26,488 nucleotides of DNA, taken from the NCBI GenBank assembly GCA_910586275.1, contig CAJUIM010000044.1, forward strand, positions 1 to 26,488, read 5' to 3'. Both the position numbers and the translations under genes were made by a program. The notes beneath the pieces were generated by a model. It saw only the letters and a program-made list of their open reading frames with translations. It was not told where the DNA came from and ran no database searches. The stretch is from an uncultured Lachnospiraceae bacterium. Its GTDB lineage: Bacteria > Bacillota > Clostridia > Lachnospirales > Lachnospiraceae. Numbering within the stretch: position 1 is the stretch's first letter; each line of letters opens with the position of its first letter. Shown here piece after piece: positions 22,210 to 26,488 of this stretch.

Positions 22210-23292
22210 CTAATCTGCGTTGTACATTTCTTCATAATATTTCTGATAATCGCCGCTGGTGGCATTCTGCATCCATTCCACATGCTCAAAATACCACTGT
22301 ATCGTCTTCCTGATTCCTTCCCGGAACATCGTCTCCGGCTCCCAGCCGATTTCTGCCCTGATCTTGTCCGGCGCAATGGCATAACGGCGATCGTGTCCCT
22401 TACGGTCCTCCACATAGGTAATCAAGTCTTCGCTGACCAGTTCCTTCCTTGGGTCACCCTCCGGCAGCATCTCCTGAAGCGTTTCCAAGATAATATGGAG
22501 TATCTCAATATTCTGTTTCTCGTTGTGGCCGCCTACATTGTATGTCTCAAACAGTTTCCCTTTTTCCTGTACCATATCAATGGCTTTCGCATGATCCTCC
22601 ACATACAGCCAGTCCCTTACATTCTTGCCGTCCCCGTACACCGGAAGCTTCTTTCCCTGCAGGGCATTGTTGATGACAAGCGGTATGAATTTCTCCGGAA
22701 ACTGGTACGGCCCGTAATTATTGGAACAGTTAGTGATGTTCGCCGGAAAATGATAAGTGTCCATGTATGCCTTCACCAGCATGTCAGAACCGGCCTTGCT
22801 GGCTGAATAAGGGCTGTGCGGGGCATAAGGCGTAGTCTCATAGAAGTATCCTCCGTCCTCTTCCAAGGAGCCGTACACTTCATCCGTAGAGACATGCAGA
22901 AACCTCTTATCCTCCTTATAGCCCCCATCCGGCAGTTCCCAAGCCTCCTTCGCACAGTTCAGCATGACTGCCGTGCCAAGCACATTGGTCTGCACAAACA
23001 CTTCCGGGTCGCGGATGCTCCTGTCCACATGGCTCTCCGCCGCAAAATGCACTACCCTGTCAACCTCGTTTTCGGCAAAGATCTTTGAAATTGCCTCTTT
23101 ATCGCAGATATCCGCCTTTATAAATGTATAGTTCTCCCTGCCTTCCACTTCCTTCAGGTTCTCCAGATTTCCTGCATAGGTCAGTGCATCCACGTTAATA
23201 ATACGGATTTCATTATCATATTTCCGGAACATATAATGAATATAATTGGAACCGATAAATCCTGCCCCTCCTGTCACTAAATAAGTCCTCAT
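22210..23292 (-). CDS. rmlB: dTDP-glucose 4,6-dehydratase
   Basis: The second enzyme of the dTDP-L-rhamnose pathway, converting dTDP-glucose to dTDP-4-keto-6-deoxyglucose with bound NAD+. It is an extended short-chain dehydrogenase of 360 residues. The NAD-binding TGGAGFIGSNYIH (7-19), the catalytic T136-D137-E138 in VSTDEVYG, and Y162-x-x-x-K166 in PYSASKAGSD are all present. NNYGPYQFPEKFIPL and RDWLYVEDH are substrate-binding stretches typical of RmlB. AGAGGAAG is close upstream of the ATG. A promoter about 110 bases upstream suggests that rmlB starts the main biosynthetic unit, with rmlA next. Confidence 0.96.
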   Translation of the reverse strand: MRTYLVTGGAGFIGSNYIHYMFRKYDNEIRIINVDALTYAGNLENLKEVEGRENYTFIKADICDKEAISKIFAENEVDRVVHFAAESHVDRSIRDPEVFVQTNVLGTAVMLNCAKEAWELPDGGYKEDKRFLHVSTDEVYGSLEEDGGYFYETTPYAPHSPYSASKAGSDMLVKAYMDTYHFPANITNCSNNYGPYQFPEKFIPLVINNALQGKKLPVYGDGKNVRDWLYVEDHAKAIDMVQEKGKLFETYNVGGHNEKQNIEILHIILETLQEMLPEGDPRKELVSEDLITYVEDRKGHDRRYAIAPDKIRAEIGWEPETMFREGIRKTIQWYFEHVEWMQNATSGDYQKYYEEMYNAD

Positions 23293-23402
23293 CTTTCTTC
23301 CTCTCTTCCCTGCCTTCTTTTTGTATCGAAAAACATGTTCTTACATTTTCTCCGTTTACCGAATTTATTCCATGCCGTAAGCATAAAAACTGACTTTATA
23401 TA

Positions 23403-23431
23403 AATATACCTCAATACCGGATAAAACACAA
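23403..23431 (-). promoter_or_regulatory. Candidate promoter before rmlB
   Basis: TTGTGT (23426-23431) and TATATT (23403-23408) are 17 bases apart on the minus strand and would give a leader of about 100 bases. The -35 box is weak. The gap 23293-23528 holds no gene. A T-rich tract near 23470-23480 follows a weak TGCC/GGCA stem and might end the upstream muramidase message, but I would not call it a terminator. Confidence 0.45.
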
Positions 23432-23528
23432 CTGGATTTTTATGTAACGTCGATGCTTCCTAAATTAAATTCGGAAAAAACAAATCTGCCCCACATGATA
23501 GGATGAGCATAATGCCGGCAAAATAACA

Positions 23529-26246
23529 TCAGTAACCAAGATAGCTGATATTCAAGTCTGTCTCTTCGCTGATTCCCGGTATGGTTCCCTTGGCAGAATA
23601 TTGCCATAAATCATATCTTGTAGCAGTATAAGTTGGTTCCGCCCTGTATTGCGCCAGCCATATTTTGTAATTCGTAAGGCTGGGGGTGTCTATTTTTTCG
23701 TTCAGCCATGTATTGTTTGCGTAGATTCCTGCCGTATAGCCGGAATTGGCTATGGTCTGGCAGAATGCCCGGCACACTGCCGTCCGGGTTGCCTTATCAA
23801 TCCCGTCTGCCCTGCCGCCGCTTGGCTCCACATCCAGAAAAACCGGGTAGGAAATATGGTAACCGTTAATCAGGCTTAAGACCATGGAAGCCTCTTCCAC
23901 TGCTTCCACTTCATTCACTGCTTGGGTTACGAAATAAATTCCTACTTTCAGGCCGGCGGATGCCGCTCCCTGTATATTTGTCCGGAACATGGAATCCTCA
24001 ATCAGCGCACCAGTGGTTGAGCCTCTGTAACCGCATCGTATGATAACATAAGACACACCGGAATTCTTCACGGCGTTCCAATCAATGCTGCCGTTCCATC
24101 GGGATACGTCAATGCCCATGTTCCCCGCTGCCGCGGATAAAACTCCTTCACTGTCAAAATTATACTTCACGCCCTGAATTACCTGTTCCCCCGTCACTTT
24201 ATTTCCGTTCGCATCAAAATAATATGTTTTGCCGTCGATGGTCTGCCAGCCGGTATATTTATATTCCTCTTTCGGCTCTGCAGGTGTCTCCGGCTGTGCC
24301 GATGCATCCGGCTGCGCTGATGCATCCGGCTGCGCTGCCTGCACTTTCCGGTAGAACTTGTCCACCGTGTAATAATCCGCGTAAACAGCTTCCCGGAAAT
24401 TACCTTCCGTATTGATTACAAACAATTGGTTTCCGTTCTTATCCGACAGTTTCGTCACATGATCTGCCTCAGGCCCCGGGATTACCGTGACAGCACAGGC
24501 TGCCGTCAAGCTGCCGTTACCGTTGGAAACGGCCGTCACGGCAGCCGTCCCCTGCCCCACTCCCGTTATGGTACCGTCCATGGCCACTGCCGCCACTGCC
24601 TCGTTATCCGATATCCAAGTAATGGACTTGTCCTCCATTCCCTGCACAGTAGCAACGACCTGGAATGTCTTCCCTATATTCAGCGTAACTTCTGTATAGT
24701 TCAAAACCAGAGTAGCAGGGATGGGCGTTTCCCCTGGATTTGCTCCGCCCTCCGAAGCCGCATCGTTCGGGGTTGCTCCGTCCTCCAAGATTATTTCAGC
24801 ATTCAGGTTTGCACCGCCTTCTGCCACAGCTGCGCCGCTTGGGGCTGCTCCGCCCGTTCCTACGGCTGTCCCGGCCGGTTCTGCAACGCTTTCCTTCGGC
24901 ACTTCCTCATATTCCCCCGTTTTAATGGCATTGGTAGTTTCTTCCGTAATCTTTTTTGTGGATTCCACAAAATCTACCGTGTCCTGCAAAGTCGATTCCG
25001 CCGCCGTATCCCTTTTCGTATCTTCTACGGCTGCATTTACTTCGGATTCCTTTTTGATTTCGTCAGCCACATCCACCTTTTTATATTCTATGGTATCCTT
25101 TACCGTCACCGCCACGCTTGCCGTAGAAATAGCGTACTCCGGTGCACTTTCCACTGCCAGCATCGCCACGCTGTATTTGCCGGGAACTGCATCGGCTTGG
25201 TAGATAATACCGTCCATGTCCTCGTCCTTCAGCACATAGCTTTTTTTGTCCGCCCCTGTCACGGTAACTTCAAAAGGGACACTCGGGATCAGCCTTCCTG
25301 TTTCCTTATTGACAAATTTTATCTTTAGGTCCTTCTGCACGGAGCTCAGATGCATTTCCACTTGGATCGAACCATCGGCATACAATTCCTTCTCCTCAAA
25401 CTCTGTCACGGCTGCCGCTTCTTCCAACGCCTCCGCTTCCGCAACCGCCGCTTTCTCGTTCTGCGCATCCATCATAGCCAGCAACCCGCTCTCTCCTACT
25501 ACCTCTATCCCTTCCATCTGCGTTCCAATTTCCGCAAAAGCTGCCACCTGCTCCGCTTCTGTCTTTGCCTTAAAGGAAAAAGCGCCAAGTGCCGCCGCTC
25601 CTGCCAGAATCAATATGCCCAGAAATATAGAGGCAATGTCCATCGCTTCCAAAGTTCTTCTGCGGCGGCTTCTCTGCCTCTTTGGAGCCGTTTTGCTTTT
25701 TCTTCCCGTCCTGCCCCGGCTTTCGGAAATCTTTCCTCCGGATACCGCCGCTCCTTCCTGCACCGCGGCGGCTTCCCAATAATCGTCCTCACCGCATTCA
25801 TCGTCATCCAAAAACTCTTCTTCACGCCCGGCTTCTATATATACGGATTCCGTCTGCACCGCTTCCGCATATGCCGCATCTCCTGTTTGCGCATCCTTCC
25901 GTTCCGCATGCCCCGCTATGTATTCCCCTTTCTCTTCGATATTATCTGCATCCTTATCTCCTGCATTTTCCTCTTTTATGTTTCTGCTTACACCTTCAGC
26001 TTCTATGCTTTTTTGTTTCCCATAGCTTCCATCTGCACTTCCGTTCTCTGTCCCCCCGTCTTCCGTACCGTTTCTTCCGGTGCACTCATCTTCCTCATCC
26101 AAATATTCGATTTCATCCGCATATGCCGAACCTGCGGTTTCCCGCTCATAATAGTCGTCCTCTTCCAAATCCTCGTCTAAATACCCCTGTTCCGTCTTCG
26201 CCACAGATTTCCGTTTTAATAAATTCTTTCGCTTATTCTTCTTCAT
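23529..26246 (-). CDS. Large membrane-anchored GH25 muramidase with Ig-like and cell-wall-binding repeats
   Basis: A 905-residue, single-pass, outward-facing peptidoglycan muramidase. A long acidic, low-complexity cytoplasmic region (1-165) leads to a basic KRQRSRRRR patch and a membrane helix (about 203-226). A CnaB-like beta domain (about 300-385) carries SVQKDLKIKF and DEDMDGIIYQ, also found in the second muramidase of the locus. A Thr/Glu linker and Gly/Ala/Pro-rich linker lead to a Big_2-type Ig domain (about 511-587), two QPDASA repeats and choline-binding-type repeats TGWQTIDGKTYYFDANG (about 662-705). The GH25 domain (710-905) has MGIDVSRWNGSIDW, PVFLDVEPSG with the DxE pair, IWLAQYR and LWQYSAKG. 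GGAGGT before the ATG at 26246 fixes the start; the frame is open to 26348. A strong promoter lies just upstream. Confidence 0.92.
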   Translation of the reverse strand: MKKNKRKNLLKRKSVAKTEQGYLDEDLEEDDYYERETAGSAYADEIEYLDEEDECTGRNGTEDGGTENGSADGSYGKQKSIEAEGVSRNIKEENAGDKDADNIEEKGEYIAGHAERKDAQTGDAAYAEAVQTESVYIEAGREEEFLDDDECGEDDYWEAAAVQEGAAVSGGKISESRGRTGRKSKTAPKRQRSRRRRTLEAMDIASIFLGILILAGAAALGAFSFKAKTEAEQVAAFAEIGTQMEGIEVVGESGLLAMMDAQNEKAAVAEAEALEEAAAVTEFEEKELYADGSIQVEMHLSSVQKDLKIKFVNKETGRLIPSVPFEVTVTGADKKSYVLKDEDMDGIIYQADAVPGKYSVAMLAVESAPEYAISTASVAVTVKDTIEYKKVDVADEIKKESEVNAAVEDTKRDTAAESTLQDTVDFVESTKKITEETTNAIKTGEYEEVPKESVAEPAGTAVGTGGAAPSGAAVAEGGANLNAEIILEDGATPNDAASEGGANPGETPIPATLVLNYTEVTLNIGKTFQVVATVQGMEDKSITWISDNEAVAAVAMDGTITGVGQGTAAVTAVSNGNGSLTAACAVTVIPGPEADHVTKLSDKNGNQLFVINTEGNFREAVYADYYTVDKFYRKVQAAQPDASAQPDASAQPETPAEPKEEYKYTGWQTIDGKTYYFDANGNKVTGEQVIQGVKYNFDSEGVLSAAAGNMGIDVSRWNGSIDWNAVKNSGVSYVIIRCGYRGSTTGALIEDSMFRTNIQGAASAGLKVGIYFVTQAVNEVEAVEEASMVLSLINGYHISYPVFLDVEPSGGRADGIDKATRTAVCRAFCQTIANSGYTAGIYANNTWLNEKIDTPSLTNYKIWLAQYRAEPTYTATRYDLWQYSAKGTIPGISEETDLNISYLGY
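24301..24336 (-). repeat. Two perfect 18-bp tandem repeats inside the muramidase gene
   Basis: GATGCATCCGGCTGCGCT occurs twice in a row, and a diverged partial copy lies on the right side. It encodes the QPDASA hexapeptide repeat of the linker before the wall-binding repeats. The number of copies is likely to vary between strains. Confidence 0.75.
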
Positions 26247-26276
26247 AATGTAACCTCCAAAACAGACATATGGCAT

Positions 26277-26305
26277 ATGATAGCATGAAACCGGCATGTT
26301 TTCAA
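26277..26305 (-). promoter_or_regulatory. Sigma-A-type promoter of the large muramidase gene
   Basis: TTGAAA (26300-26305) and TATCAT (26277-26282) are separated by 17 bases, with a TG one base before the -10 box. Transcription would start about 25 bases before the ATG at 26246. This is the best promoter match in the window. Confidence 0.7.
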
Positions 26306-26488
26306 TGGTGCATGAAACAGTCCTATGGAAATGGACGGACCAGGGCATAAACTCGCATTGACTTGCACCGTATTAAAAAAAAGCTAACCCCAGGAGCAAA
26401 GGATTTTAAACCATACAGTTCACTCCCCTTTGAAGCCTGAATGTAATGTTGGGAGGCGGACGCCCGTGCGCGAGTTTTTTTAGTGGCC
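26306..26488. other. Upstream gene-free end region
   Basis: No gene is seen. On the minus strand, CAAAGG and CCTTTG can pair around a 24-base loop before GGGGTTAGC and an 8-base T-tract (about 26374-26381), which may be a weak terminator for a gene outside the window. A GC-rich stretch followed by seven Ts on the plus strand (26474-26480) sits at the window edge. Confidence 0.3.

Noticed and set aside
26450..26480. Plus-strand terminator at the right edge
   Set aside because: The stem is only three or four pairs, and no plus-strand gene lies before it.

Overview
The window is a cell-surface polysaccharide locus. All seventeen protein-coding genes I support lie on the minus strand, so the window reads in transcription order from its right end to its left end. 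Strong AGGAGG-type ribosome binding sites, mid GC content, an LCP (LytR-CpsA-Psr) ligase, GH25 muramidases with Ig-like and choline-binding-type repeats, and the style of the glycosyltransferases all point to a Gram-positive Firmicute. A Clostridia member, most likely Lachnospiraceae, is my best guess; the species cannot be named from the sequence alone.

Layout in transcription order. (1) 26.2-23.5 kb: a promoter drives a 905-residue membrane-anchored GH25 muramidase. (2) 23.4-19.2 kb: a second promoter precedes rmlB and rmlA (dTDP-rhamnose synthesis), a second membrane-anchored GH25 muramidase overlapping the end of rmlA, a block of decayed 24-bp repeats, and rmlC. (3) 19.1-14.3 kb: an ABC-2 permease (Wzm type), its ATPase with a C-terminal Wzt-type glycan-binding domain, and a methyltransferase-kinase fusion laid out like the chain terminator WbdD. 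(4) 14.3-10.0 kb: two large tandem-domain family 2 glycosyltransferases. (5) 10.0-8.7 kb: an AT-rich alpha/beta hydrolase sits between a 160-bp near-perfect palindrome and a 145-bp inverted-repeat element. (6) 8.7-4.1 kb: a promoter, a phosphoglucomutase/phosphomannomutase, a leader-like pair of mutually exclusive hairpins, and two more glycosyltransferases. (7) 4.1-0.2 kb: a promoter with an overlapping dyad, a polyprenyl-phosphate sugar-1-phosphate transferase, an LCP ligase and a rhamnosyltransferase-like GT2.

Taken together, I read this as an ABC-transporter-dependent, probably rhamnose-containing wall glycan pathway. The sugar transferase primes the lipid carrier, the mutase and RmlABC make sugar donors, and the GT2 enzymes extend the chain. 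The WbdD-like fusion may cap the chain, Wzm/Wzt would export it after recognising the cap, and the LCP protein would attach it to peptidoglycan. The two muramidases may open or remodel the wall at the same site. No Wzx flippase, Wzy polymerase or rmlD is visible. The most interesting point is the WbdD-like fusion beside a Wzt with a glycan-binding domain in a locus that also has an LCP ligase.
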